Part shown: in pieces, positions 32,631-43,763 of the stretch
Layout of the letters: each line of letters starts with the position of its first letter
Numbering within the stretch: position 1 is the first letter of the stretch
From: Rhizophagus irregularis
Taxonomy: Eukaryota > Glomeromycota > Glomeromycetes > Glomerales > Glomeraceae
Direction: 5' to 3'
Length of the DNA stretch: 64,000 bases
NCBI RefSeq assembly: GCF_026210795.1
Contig: NC_089449.1
Location: 2,046,001-2,110,000, forward strand
Position numbers and translations under genes: made by a program
Notes under the pieces: generated by a model
Told to the model about the DNA's origin: nothing
Seen by the model: the letters and a program-made list of their open reading frames with translations, nothing else
The model's database searches: none

Positions 32631-34209
32631 TTAATTATGGCTATTAGGATTATTATTGAAAATAATAACAGAATTGATAAAAACTTTATCAGCTGTTAAT
32701 TTCGAAACTAATTCTTCCAAATTTTGACTTTTATTTTCTTGAATTTCATTTAAATCTTTTAATGGCCTTCTTGTAACTTTAATATTACTGTTTGCCGAAT
32801 TAATAACTTCACGATTATCTAGAAAAAGTTCAATTTTGTTAAATTGATTATCAAAAAATAGAATAAAATTTTAGAATATTACCATTAAGCAATGATTTTG
32901 CAACAACGAAATTGTCTGTTGATAAAGTTGATTGTTCCATTGATTCTTCTATAGAAGAAACTAAATTAGAATGCAGGTCATTTATTAATGATTAAAAATT
33001 TCAAATTTTTACCTAATTGAATATTATTTTTATTAAAACCAAATGCTTCAACAAGGTTAAAAGCATTATTTTGTTGAATTTCAGTTTCTGGACGCTCATA
33101 TCTAGCAAGCCCTTGCTCAGACTTATGTCGTGTACTTGCCATACATTCAGAATTTGAAAATCCTCGTCACTTTAATATTTGTACTGCCGTTTTCCAACCT
33201 GAATGGTTACTAATTTTGCGATCATCCACGTTAATTCTGGTTAAGGTAACAATTTTTTTCATAAAGGATTTAATTTCTTTTTCAGACACATGTTGCTTAT
33301 GATACCATTGTCCATTAAATTCAACTGTATAATATGAAATAAAAAATAATAAAAATTTTGACATTAGATTTGTCAAAAAAAAAAAAAAATTTTAATATTT
33401 ACCTTCACTAATATTGCATGGCTTTAAATAAAAATGTGGATCAGCTTGGGTTGGACGTTTGGTAAAATAATTTTCATACATTTCAATGATACTAGGTACT
33501 ATTTCGGGAATGTATAACTTATCACCTTGAGATTCAATATTATTGGCACCGCGTTGATTAGTTTTTGATTTGTAAATGATAACATCAAATCCACCATATT
33601 TGTCTTTTCTTCGTATAAAATTTTGAAAATGTTCTCCTCCCCTTAACCCTAAAAAAATAGCATTAAAAAAAAAGATCCTATATAATAAACTGGCAGGATT
33701 ATTGCCAGACATTGCTGGATGATCAAGAATCTGAAGAAGATCATCTTCAGTAAATCCATCAGCACCGTTACGCTCCCCACGACCTTGACTCACAAGACTC
33801 TTAACTTTACCATTCAAAATCTGCCATAATTTGTAATATTGATCTTTATCCATAATGTTGATAGGTTTTGAAAGGACAGACTTATTATTCAAATGTCTAT
33901 TTATTGCAAACATGCAACTATTAACTGAAGAAACATGATATTCAGAACCATCTTTTTTCTCATTGCATGAACAAATCTACAAAGCTGATCCTCTAATTCT
34001 TCTTTTGTATCAACTTCCTCAATCAATCCTTGATAATTAATATCTGTTCTAAATTTTTCCAAAGCTCGTATCCAATTTGAAGTTGAATAATCAGTATTTT
34101 TACATCGGCTACTATCAATAAGATTGCGAAGCTCATCATCAGTAGGCTTTTTATAAGTAAAGTTCACCTTTAATTTCTTACAAGGTCGTTTATCTTTGTT
34201 ATTTTGCAT
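32631..34209 (-). pseudogene. Crypton-like tyrosine recombinase
   Basis: Minus strand from an ATG at 34209. The catalytic region has an Arg in LGLRGGEHF (about 33640), then HSG-W-KTA (about 33195), TRHKS and LARYERP (about 33090-33120). In related enzymes the third motif is H-x-x-R, so the Trp here replaces a catalytic Arg (TGG versus CGG). An intron is at 33325-33402. Further coding continues in short exons to a stop at 32631. Lesions: a frameshift in an A-run near 33945, TGA at about 33167, and the Arg-to-Trp change. The enzyme class joins circular DNA into short targets by site-specific recombination. Confidence 0.7.
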
Positions 34210-34397
34210 CTTTAAAATATTAATAAAAAGGTTTTGTGTAAAAAAGAGAGTCAGAAATGAAGAGAAATGAAATTGGATAAAGAAAAAAAATGATAAAAGC
34301 TTAATTTATGAGTTTAATTCGAGTTTAATAAAAGTTTAAATAAAACATCATAATGTCACATGATAATATCATTATTGTGCTTGCGTTGATAAATATA

Positions 34398-34491
34398 CAA
34401 TTATTAACCAATGCTGCATTCTGATTGGACAGATTTGGCCACTACGTGGCCAAATCCTTACCAATCATCTGCTAGCATTGGTTAATAATTG
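34398..34491. repeat. Imperfect palindrome of about 94 bp
   Basis: Arms caattattaaccaatgctg...gatttggccac and gtggccaaatc...agcattggttaataattg close on a 3-base loop near 34443. It lies 190 bases upstream of the recombinase start. It could be an element end, a recombinase site or a tiny MITE. Confidence 0.7.
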
Positions 34492-34511
34492 TAATATTAA
34501 TCGCTACAAGC

Positions 34512-35420
34512 TAAGGATGGTCATCGGTCCTACCGGTCCTACTCGGTCCTGGACCGGTCGGTCCCAGGACTTGTAGGACCGGACCGCGGTCTTGCATTTT
34601 TTTGTGGCGCAGTAGGACCAGTCCCGAGGACCGACCAGTCTTCATATCGGTCTTCATATAATAAATGATTTTTATATTGAATAAATCTATTAATCTGATG
34701 AAGGTCTTTATAAAATAATATAAAGGCCGACCAATTCTAAACCAATAAACAATGACAATCACTTCTTCCCACTTGTAGAGTTGCCTGTCAAAACACCAAC
34801 TCAAAAAAGCGTTTAAGCAGAATATCTCATCATCCAGTGATCATAAAACGATGAAACCACTACTATTCGAATTGTCTTAACGAGACGCATCGAACAGTGG
34901 CTAAATCATATTTCCAGGATCGATAGATAGCCGGCAATTATTAAATTTGTTAACAAATAGTTTTGCCGATGTCATTTTTTTTCTATCGATTATAAAATAA
35001 TGATTTTGATACCATTCGACGTGTCTCATTGAGACGATTCGAATGGTGGTAGTTTCATATTTTTATAATCACTGGATGGCGAGATATCACGATTATTATC
35101 ACCAATACAATAATAGTAAGTGCATGACGCATGTGATGATCATTTGTAAAAAAAAAATTTGTATATTTAAAAACATTCCCATATTTATAAAACAAGGCTA
35201 TTCCTAATAAAGTTAAGGAAAAAAATTTTTTTATTTGTAAAAAAAAAAGAAAAAAGACTGATCGGTCTTAAAAAGACTGCGGTTCTTAAAAAGACCGACG
35301 GTCTTATTATATGTGATACAGGACCGAAAGACCGCGGTTCTACACTAAGACGGACTGGTCCGTCTTTTTATGGTGTAGGACCGTAGGACCGTGGTCTTTT
35401 AGGACCGATGACCATCTTTA
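34512..35420. mobile_element. hAT-type non-autonomous element with CGGTCCT-rich ends, 909 bp
   Basis: Ends are TAAGGATGGTCATCGGTCCT and the complement TAAAGATGGTCATCGGTCCT, flanked by a perfect 8-bp duplication CTACAAGC (34504-34511 and 35421-35428). The subterminal regions (34525-34650 and 35250-35410) are packed with ggtcct/aggacc words in both orientations, able to form extended hairpins. It encodes nothing. Confidence 0.85.
34821..35090. repeat. Inner inverted-repeat element nested in the CGGTCCT element
   Basis: Ends atatctcatcatccagtgat and, inverted, atatctcgccatccagtgat. Inside each arm is the palindrome seen at 12926-13255 (accattcgacgtgtctcatt then gagacgattcgaatggt). Probably a MITE inserted in the larger element; the target duplication is unclear. 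Confidence 0.6.
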
Positions 35421-35435
35421 CTACAAGCACTATAA

Positions 35436-35830
35436 TTTATAATTATTGTTATAACAATATCGAAATGATATCAATTTGATGTTTCGTCAATATCGTTATG
35501 ATGTCGATTAGATAATTATAAAGTGATATCTTTATGATATCTATCATATTGATATTGAATTAATGTTAGAACGATATCATATTAATATTCCCATTTTTCA
35601 AAAAATTTATTGTTGTTATAACAATATCGAAATGATATCGATCTGATATTTTTTTAAAACAAATATCTTTACGACATCATGTCGATATATTGAATTAATA
35701 TTGAAATGATATCATTGCGATATCATAATGATATTATTTGCAAATCAATATCATTACGATATATATTTAACATCATTACTATATCAATTCGGTATTGTTC
35801 AAAAATTTAAGGTTTCTGTAAAGTACTAGT
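35436..35830. repeat. GATATC-rich tandem array (right part)
   Basis: Resumes the array of 31990-32517 with ttgttataacaatatc units near 35444 and 35614. The last part decays into irregular gatatc words. Confidence 0.7.
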
Positions 35831-36394
35831 ATTTTGTTGATAGATAGACTATCTTGAAATCAAACTAACATAACAGTTGTAGTGATATTTGATTCAGTTG
35901 CAGACACCAGTTGCTTGGTTGGTAAATATTAGTCAGCTACTCAGCTTAGTAATACCTGTGGACTGCCAAGTTATATATGGTTCTGAAATATGAACTTTTT
36001 CTCAAGTCAAATAAGATAAGAAGTTTTTTTTATAAATATTTCTCTTATCATGAAAAATTTAGTAATTTTATTACAAAAATATTTTTTTTTTTAATATTTT
36101 TAATTATATATATATTAACTTTATAGTTTTACATATATTAATATAGTAATTATTAAATATATTACCTAAATAAAATTAATTATAAACTATCAAATAATTG
36201 ATTTTATTTAATAATTTAGACAATTTAATATTTATTTATTACTTAATTTTATAATATATTTAATTTATTAAAAAATGTAAAATCAACAAAAGTTTTTTTG
36301 ATAAATTATGTTATACTTGAAAAATTAGTACAAATTTATAGTTAAAATTTTATTTTGATTAGTTTTAATTTGATGTTAATACATGTAATTAAAC
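35831..36394. other. AT-rich, no gene
   Basis: Long A/T runs; nothing recognised. Confidence 0.4.
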
Positions 36395-36620
36395 AGGATC
36401 CCGCTTACTTATAATAAAGGTCACCGTAGAAAATTAGCCCTTTACTAATAGTTTTTACCTTACTTTTTTCTTAAATTCTATTGGTTAATTAGCTAAAAAG
36501 GAAAAAAATCATAACAATGTAACATAAAATTTCCTTTTATAGTAGGATCTGCAAAAAATTTTATATATGATTTTTACCTTAGGCCTGGGGGTGACCTATC
36601 TTATAAGTAAGCAAGATCCT
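36395..36620. mobile_element. P-like MITE, 226 bp
   Basis: Ends AGGATCCCGCTTACTTATAA and the complement AGGATCTTGCTTACTTATAA, flanked by a perfect 8-bp duplication AATTAAAC (36387-36394 and 36621-36628). AGGTCA begins at position 24 of both ends, as in 25255-25543 and the large P-like element. Non-coding. Confidence 0.85.
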
Positions 36621-36628
36621 AATTAAAC

Positions 36629-38883
36629 ATAGTATGTAAGTTACTGTATATATATCATATTTCCATTTTATTTTAAGATGTTTTAAATTCATTAGTTTTA
36701 TTATATTGAAAATTTTAAATTAGTAAAGTCTTCTAAAATAAAATAGAAGAATTTTAGTAGAAATGCTTATTGGAAAAAATAATATAATATAATTTTATTA
36801 GAACTTATAATTTCTTAGTATATTAATCAAATAATTTTACATTTATTTAAAAATTACTAATATACTTTAATTATTAGGATCAAAATTTATACAAATTGAA
36901 TAAAAAATTAATGATTAAAATTAAGAATTGATTTTAAATTAAAATGAATGTATTTGAGATATATTTATTTATTATATAGTGAATTAATTAATGCAATTTT
37001 TAATAATTTATCAAATAGGCCTTATTTTTCTTTTTTAAACAAATGTAAAATTATTTATCTAGTTTACATGTATATTGAGTTATTTACAATTCTATTTTAA
37101 GAATTATATTTGATTTGATTTTATTGATAACAATGATACATTAAAGTTCATTAATTTACCTTTGATTTTGATAAAATTTTAAATATAAGTATATCAATTT
37201 AATATTTATTAATTTGAATAAGTTAATTTGAAATATAATCATTATATATAATTTTAAATCCTTCAAATCAGCATGAAAAATCTATTGTAATTTAGCCAGT
37301 TTTTCCAGTAAATTTTTAATAAATCTGGTAAAATTTTACGATTCTGGCCAGATTTCTGGTATATTTTAAAAATAAATTAAGTTTACCGAAGATATTTTTT
37401 AATTCTAATCATATATTCCAGTTGAAAAAATAAATTTCCAGAATTGTTATGCTTTGTCGGTAAAATTCTGAAATTTTTGCAAACTTTTTTTTACGCTGCT
37501 TCAAATACTTATATGTTATTATATATGAAAATTATTAATAATAATTAAATTTTAATAAAATATATCTAATAAACAATTATAAATGAATTTATTGGCAAAT
37601 TTTAAAAATATATTAATAGGTAATTTTTTAAAAATCAAAATAACAGTATTTTATATTATATGATAAAATCAAAATATAATTGGCAAAATTTATGTAATAA
37701 AATAAAAAACCTGCTATGCTTCTATAATTACTATCATATCTATTCTTAAAATTTTATATTAAAAAAACTGTTTATAGTTACAGTTATGTAAAGAATATAT
37801 TAAATTACTTGACATCTAATAATTGTAAAAGATATATTATAACTTGTTAAAATCATCTTATTAAGATAAATTGAATATTGCTTAATGCATTATTTAAAAA
37901 ATAGTTATTTACCATTATTTAAATTAAAAGATAGATTTTGCATTAATTTTTTACTTATTAAAAATATAAATAGATATATCTTTCAATATTGAACTTTGTA
38001 AAAAAAAAGGATTAATTGTAAATTAAGAAGCATTAATTAAATGTTTATAAAGAAAAAATTAATTTTTTAAAAAACCTAAATAAGAATATATCTACTTTTC
38101 ATTATTAATAAATATTCATTATTAATTTCTTTTTTTGCAAATTATTTTACTTTTTTTTAAAATCTTTTAGTTTTTCATAACAATATAAATATTTATTGTT
38201 GTAAAAAAAATATAAATTACTAAATTAAGACATAGTTAAAAAATTTTTTGTAATATTGCAATTAAAATTTATATTACATTACTACTAAATATACTATTTG
38301 AACAAAAGTAGCAAGAATTTATATTTTATTAATTACTTGAAAATATACATAATAATAAGAAAAAATGTATTTGTATTTCAGAATAAACCGTTACATATCT
38401 TATTTGTAACATCCTTTTTTTATTTTTTTTTAATAATAAATTTAATATGTGTTTCACAAATAAAATTTTTATATGCAAAATTTAATTTGGAAAACTTTTA
38501 CTTAATATATTTAAGACAGTTTCATAGACAAAATTTTAAGTTAGAAGCAGTTTCTTGAAATTTTTTAAAAAATTCTTTTGTCTTAGTTACACGACTGATC
38601 TTTTGTTTTTGTTTACATTACGCCTGATCTTAAATTTTAATTGGATAAAATTGGGGGTTGTTACAAATAAGACGCGTAACAGGCTGTTACAATTAGATTT
38701 ATCCTAATAATAATATCTAAAATTTTAATATGTGTTAACATAGACAATACAGAATATATATTCAAAATTTTATTGTTCTAGTATTTATATAACTATATTA
38801 ATGAAAAAAAACCCAGAAAGAAATTTTAACAATTATCTATATATTAAATAATAAAAATAAACAAATAGTTTGATACTATCAGT
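36629..38883. other. AT-rich gene desert
   Basis: Extremely A/T-rich. The open frame at 38298-38558 is a run of Ile/Phe/Leu/Tyr/Asn codons expected by chance from this composition. No paired termini seen. Confidence 0.5.
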
Positions 38884-39030
38884 AGGACCCTGGAAAATCC
38901 CACAGGTCAAAAAGTGAAAAATCAGGCACCAATCAGTCACCAATCAGGTACTTGATTGGTAACTGATTGGTGACTGATTGATGCCTGATTTTTCACTTTT
39001 TGACCTGTGTCCTTATATAGGTAAGGTCCC
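38884..39030. mobile_element. Fold-back element of the AGGACCC group, 147 bp
   Basis: An almost perfect hairpin: acaggtcaaaaagtgaaaaa then tcaggcaccaatcagtcacc, mirrored after a short loop near 38953. The left end is AGGACCCTGG, the right (complement) GGGACCTTACC. An AGGTCA word sits at positions 21-26 and 25-30. No target duplication found, so either the ends have decayed or the group assignment is wrong. Confidence 0.6.
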
Positions 39031-39356
39031 AAAAATATTTTTTTACTAATAGCTCTAAGCAAAGGTTTTTACTATGATCGCTAAGCATTGTTGATATCTA
39101 ACCTCAAAAATCATACGAAAATAAGCAATTTAATATTCTAACCTAATAAAATTTTCCATTTTTCTATTTTCGAATTTTTATAATTAATTAGCTTTATCTT
39201 TAAGAATCAATAAATTTTATTAATCAAATTTAAAATAAAAATAAAACATATTACATTAATAATTTTATAAGATTTTCTTGATAATATCTTTTCTTCCGAA
39301 ATATTCAAAATAATATTTTTTTTTATTACCCAATAATTTTAAGATATTTCCTTCAA

Positions 39357-42300
39357 TTAAAATGCCAGACGGTAAAATATGATAAAAATATTAAACGCTA
39401 AATGATACGTTAAAATATAACAACCCTCTTGAACTATATCACTAAAAAGATCAAGATGAATAGAGATGTAAACATGCAATAAAATATATGAAACATCATC
39501 TAATGTTATTATTGGTTCATTGGCAAAACAATGATTTGAATAAGCTTTATAATAAATAGCCATAATCTGACCAATACACATTTGATTTTCATATTTAACA
39601 AATACATAGTTTCCTTTAATTAATGGTACATCTCTTGAAACATTAGCATTCTCTATATCTGGAACTATAGAATTATTAATATTAAATCCTTCTGAAATCA
39701 ATAACAAATTAATATAACTTAATAACTTACTTTCGATTAAAGATTGCTAGAACCTTTTTTTATTTGACTTCTGTTTGTTTCTTAACTTTTCTAATTCCTC
39801 AATATGCAACTGAGCAAGAGTTAATGAAATACTATTCTATTTTCCTTCCATCGTTTTTCTCTTTGAATTACAAAACGTTAATTAGAATCTTCATTTTTTG
39901 AAAAGAAAGAGACCAAATTACTGGCTTTATTTGGCATAATAGAATTTAATGAATTTAAACCTGAAGATATTGATTTTTTTATTTTTTGTTTTAAAGGTTT
40001 TGAACAATAAGCTTCATGATGAAACCTTTGAAGAATTAAACTTTCAAAGTTCAGATTATCATCCAAAAGAAATTGGTATTCATTATCAACTACAAAAAAT
40101 TATAATTAATAATTATATATAATATAATAAATAAAATAAAACTTACCACTATCTCCACCATTGATAATTGACAAGTTATTTGGTTTTTCATTAATTCTTT
40201 TAAGTTGGAACCGTCCTTCATTAAACATTAGATTAGAATAATCACTATCAAGTATTTTTGCAGAACTATGTTTCATAATTACAAATACTTCGTTTAACGC
40301 AGCTGGAATATCTGATTCGTCACCTTTAGATGTTTCACTTTCTATTTCACATTCATATCTACAATTAATGCTTAGTGATGCTTCATTATGATATCTATCA
40401 TTAAAAGTAATTACTACTTTGGCTCATTAATTACAATAGGCAATTCTACTGGTTGAAGCATTTGAAGAAATTCTGCTAATTCACGAGTAAATTGATAAGA
40501 ATTATTTAAGGTTTGTAGAATTTGATTATCATCAGGTCATAGGCGAAGCATTTCTAAAGGATTATCATCAATAGAATTAGAGTTACATTCGAATTGATAA
40601 CCTATAAACAAAATAAATAATAATGTAAATAAATCAAATAAATAATAATGTAAATAAACAAAATAATATAAAATTGTAAATTATTTAAAAAAACTGAAAT
40701 GACCTTCTCTTACAGATTTTTCTTTATTAAAATTCAACTTTTCATTTCTTAAAGCCTTAGTGTGTTGTGAGATTTTTGGAACCATTTGAATTAATTCTGC
40801 AAAGTCAAAATCTGAATTAATTTGACGTGCAATACCAAATAAATATTCTACTGGCTCAGAACCATGAAGCTAAGGTAATAGTGGAATTAAAGGATAAAAG
40901 TCTCGATGTGCTTTAACTAAAAAAACCATTGATTCACATAAAGAATTAAGAATTGTAAAAGTCTGGTCGGCTAAAAAGTTATTGCGAATAAAAATAAAAT
41001 CTGAATATTTTTTTGCTAAATGTTCAATGTGAAACCGCCAAAGTCTTAAAATGAAAAATCCAGTCATTAATATACGAATTCGTTCTAAAGGTGCCAAATT
41101 TCTATTGAGATAACTATCAACAATTTCGCCTTATTTGAATAAAAGAATAACGTATTAATATAATTTTCTAAGTTATTATATATATTATATTATTTGAATA
41201 CATACCCATAATAAATAAATAAACAAAAAAACCTTTATCTTTGAGTTTTAACTGATAATTATGTGATACTAATTGTTTTAAATTAGCAGAACAAAATGTC
41301 CAGTAAGCTGCACCATTATATCATTTTTATACATCACAGAATCATGGCAATTAACTTGTTTAAAAAGCTGATCGTAACGAACTGATGAATTTCCAAAGGT
41401 CAAAAGTCTTGTATCTGACATTATTGCATTTCTTGTAGTTTTTTTTGCATGCTTTAGATCTTGAACTGAGATTATAAGACCAATTAATTCAAAAATAGAG
41501 CAACTGAAATTTATATGCAATGTAAAATTATAAATAGAAAGTCTTTCAGTGTTTGAAGAATTTAATATATTTTGCTAAGCTCGAAATTCTACTATTGTGC
41601 CATCTGAACCTAATGAAAGAATATGGAGTCCTAATTGAGGAGCAATTTCTTGAAGTAATTTTTTATGTAGCTGTGTAATATCATTTGCACTATCAGATCC
41701 TTTATTTGGAATTAACGCTACAATTACTGGAGGAAATTTTGGTAATAAAATCTAAAATAATTAAAAAAAATTCTTTAAATTTTATGATAATATTTTATAT
41801 AAAAAATAAAAAATTTCTAATCTATTACCTGTAATATGTATACATGAACATCTTTAGCAATAGCATTTTCTTCCTTAATTTTATTAATAGTACTTGGAAT
41901 ATCACTATATACATTTATAATAGTTTCTTCTTTTGACAAAGTTGAACCAATAATGCAACCAAGTATAGGTAAATATCGTAGCCTTTCTTTCAATTTTGTA
42001 TTGTCGGTCATTGCTGCTATAGGACCATCATAACCAATAGTATCAAATATCAATTAGCTGCTTAAATCGTGCTATATTTTCAAAGCACAATTCAGGATTA
42101 GTTAAATGATTTTTATTATTATTACGTAAATATCTAATATAATAAATAAAAAGTAAATAATAATATTAGTTTAATAATATTAATGTATTTGTATTAATAG
42201 ACATTTAATTAACGAATTGATCGAATACTTCTTCCTTCTAAATTTTGTCTAAATAAATCCAATATTCTAAAACTAATTCCCTCTAAAATAACTAGAAAAC

Positions 42301-43440
42301 TAGTAAATTCTTCTGAATATTTAATATTTTGCTTGCCCATATGTTTTGATTTTTTTTTTGCAACATCACACATTACTTCGTATAATCCCATAAATACTGG
42401 TTGTTCTTTAAACGCCTCTTTTAACGCTAAATCAGCTATAGTTATTCAAGAGTTTGCCGTATTATTCTTCCTGTTATTATTGAGTAAATTCCAAACAGTA
42501 CGAAGGTTTACATTTTGCAAATATTTTTTTAATGCATTATCTTCCCAGTAGTACACAGGTCGAAATGCTAAAAATCGGCAAAAAAAATGGCGCGAAAAGC
42601 AGTGGCTATTTTTGGCTATTTTTGGCTATTCTTAGCTATTCTTGGCTGTTTTTGGCTATTTGCGAATTAACCTATACTATTTGTAAATAGTTTATATAAA
42701 TTTGCGAATAGTTTATGCAATTCTAGCCATTTTTTTTGCCTGTTTTTGGTCATTCGACGTGTGAGTGTTTTGGTGTGAATTTAATACTACTTGGTAAAGG
42801 AATTTTTTTTCTAATTTTATTAGAAAGGTTTTTACTAAGATGAAGTGAGTTACAATTATTACAAATATCACTTCTTTCTGCAAATCCTGTACAGGTTTTG
42901 GCACATACACAATTTCCTAATACAAAATAATGTAAGTTCATTATTTATTTTTAAACCATTAAAAATTAAAATTAATAATTTACCTGATCGATCAATTTGC
43001 CAGACACTTTCTGCAAATAAAGCACAATTTAATTTTCTTTTCCGAGAGTAGTTAAGTTTTTTCTGACTAAATTTACTAAAAATTAAATTTGGAAATAGAT
43101 CTTGTGCTATTGTCTCAATACGACGTGTTTCTCCAAATTGAGCTGGAATACGTTGAATATACATTGATATTTGTTCAGATTGAAGTCCATGACAAATTAA
43201 CCGTTTATAAGATTTTGTTATATTTGATATATCTTTATTAATATTAATTAATAAAGGAACATTATCATTTTCTTTGTCTTCTATTTCATCTATTTGTAAC
43301 AAATCATCTTCATCCATATTATCATAAATATCAGAATCCCAGTTTTCATCATCTTCTCCACTATCTTCATTTGTTTTTTCAATTGGGTTTGATTTGCATC
43401 CAGAATTAGCAACGTGTCAATTAAGATAATCTTCAGTATA
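39357..43440 (-). pseudogene. Decayed DDE-type (P/THAP9-resembling) transposase-like gene
   Basis: Landmarks on the minus strand in order: an acidic N-terminal region with SVWQIDRSG; a Cys-rich patch NCVCAKTCTGFAERSDICNNC then LHLSKNLSNKIRKKIP; WEDNALKKYLQ after the MITE; NIKYSEEFTSFLVILEGIS and LFRQNLEGRSI; AAMTDNTKLKERLRY; LHILSLGSDGT; QDLKHAKKTTRNAI; NAPLERIRI-like and FFILRLWRFHIE; then HGSEPVEYLFGIARQI. The D..N, SDG, D-x-K-H-x2-K-x2-RN and SE-x2-E-x-LFG motifs resemble P/THAP9-type RNase H transposases, but I cannot fix the family. Many stops (near 43418, 42453, 42056, 41576, 40860 and 40540), small frameshifts and a 210-bp MITE show long decay. Confidence 0.55.
42550..42763. mobile_element. 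Small CACTA-like MITE with TTTTTGGCTA internal repeats
   Basis: Ends share, inverted, CACA(G/C)GTCGAA and GGCAAAAAAAATGG. The interior has five to six tandem copies of a 10-11-base ttttggctat word (42606-42665). It interrupts a conserved coding segment; deleting 42550-42763 with a 3-base AGT duplication (42547-42549 and 42764-42766) gives an open ..TPKHWEDNALKK.. reading. The exact end bases are uncertain. Confidence 0.6.
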
Positions 43441-43511
43441 TCATCGGTTTAGCTTAATTATTTTACTATATATGCAAATTACCTTTTTTGCATTTATTAT
43501 ATAGGCACAAT

Positions 43512-43755
43512 TAAGGTTGCTTGTCTAAACCTCTTCAAAATCCTACGATTAGTTTTGTCAAAATTTTACTATAGATTTATTATAGTTTCGGCAGAGTTTC
43601 AGCAGTTTCGGCATTTATAATAAGTTTCAGCAGTTTCGCCTTTCTCCAAAGTTTCGCCAGTTTTTTAATATAACTTTAATATAGTTTCGGCAGAATTTCG
43701 CTTTTTGGCAAAACGCCATCTTGCCTAAACCCCTAGGTTTCGACAAGCAACCTTA
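43512..43755 (-). mobile_element. hAT-type MITE, 244 bp, copy 2
   Basis: Same 244-base element as 18699-18942 in opposite orientation. Flanked by a perfect 8-bp duplication GGCACAAT (43504-43511 and 43756-43763). A few substitutions separate the copies. Confidence 0.9.
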
Positions 43756-43763
43756 GGCACAAT

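Noticed and set aside
38298-38558. 86-codon open frame
   Set aside because: Only Ile/Phe/Leu/Asn/Tyr-rich text from A/T runs, with no start context, introns or motif.
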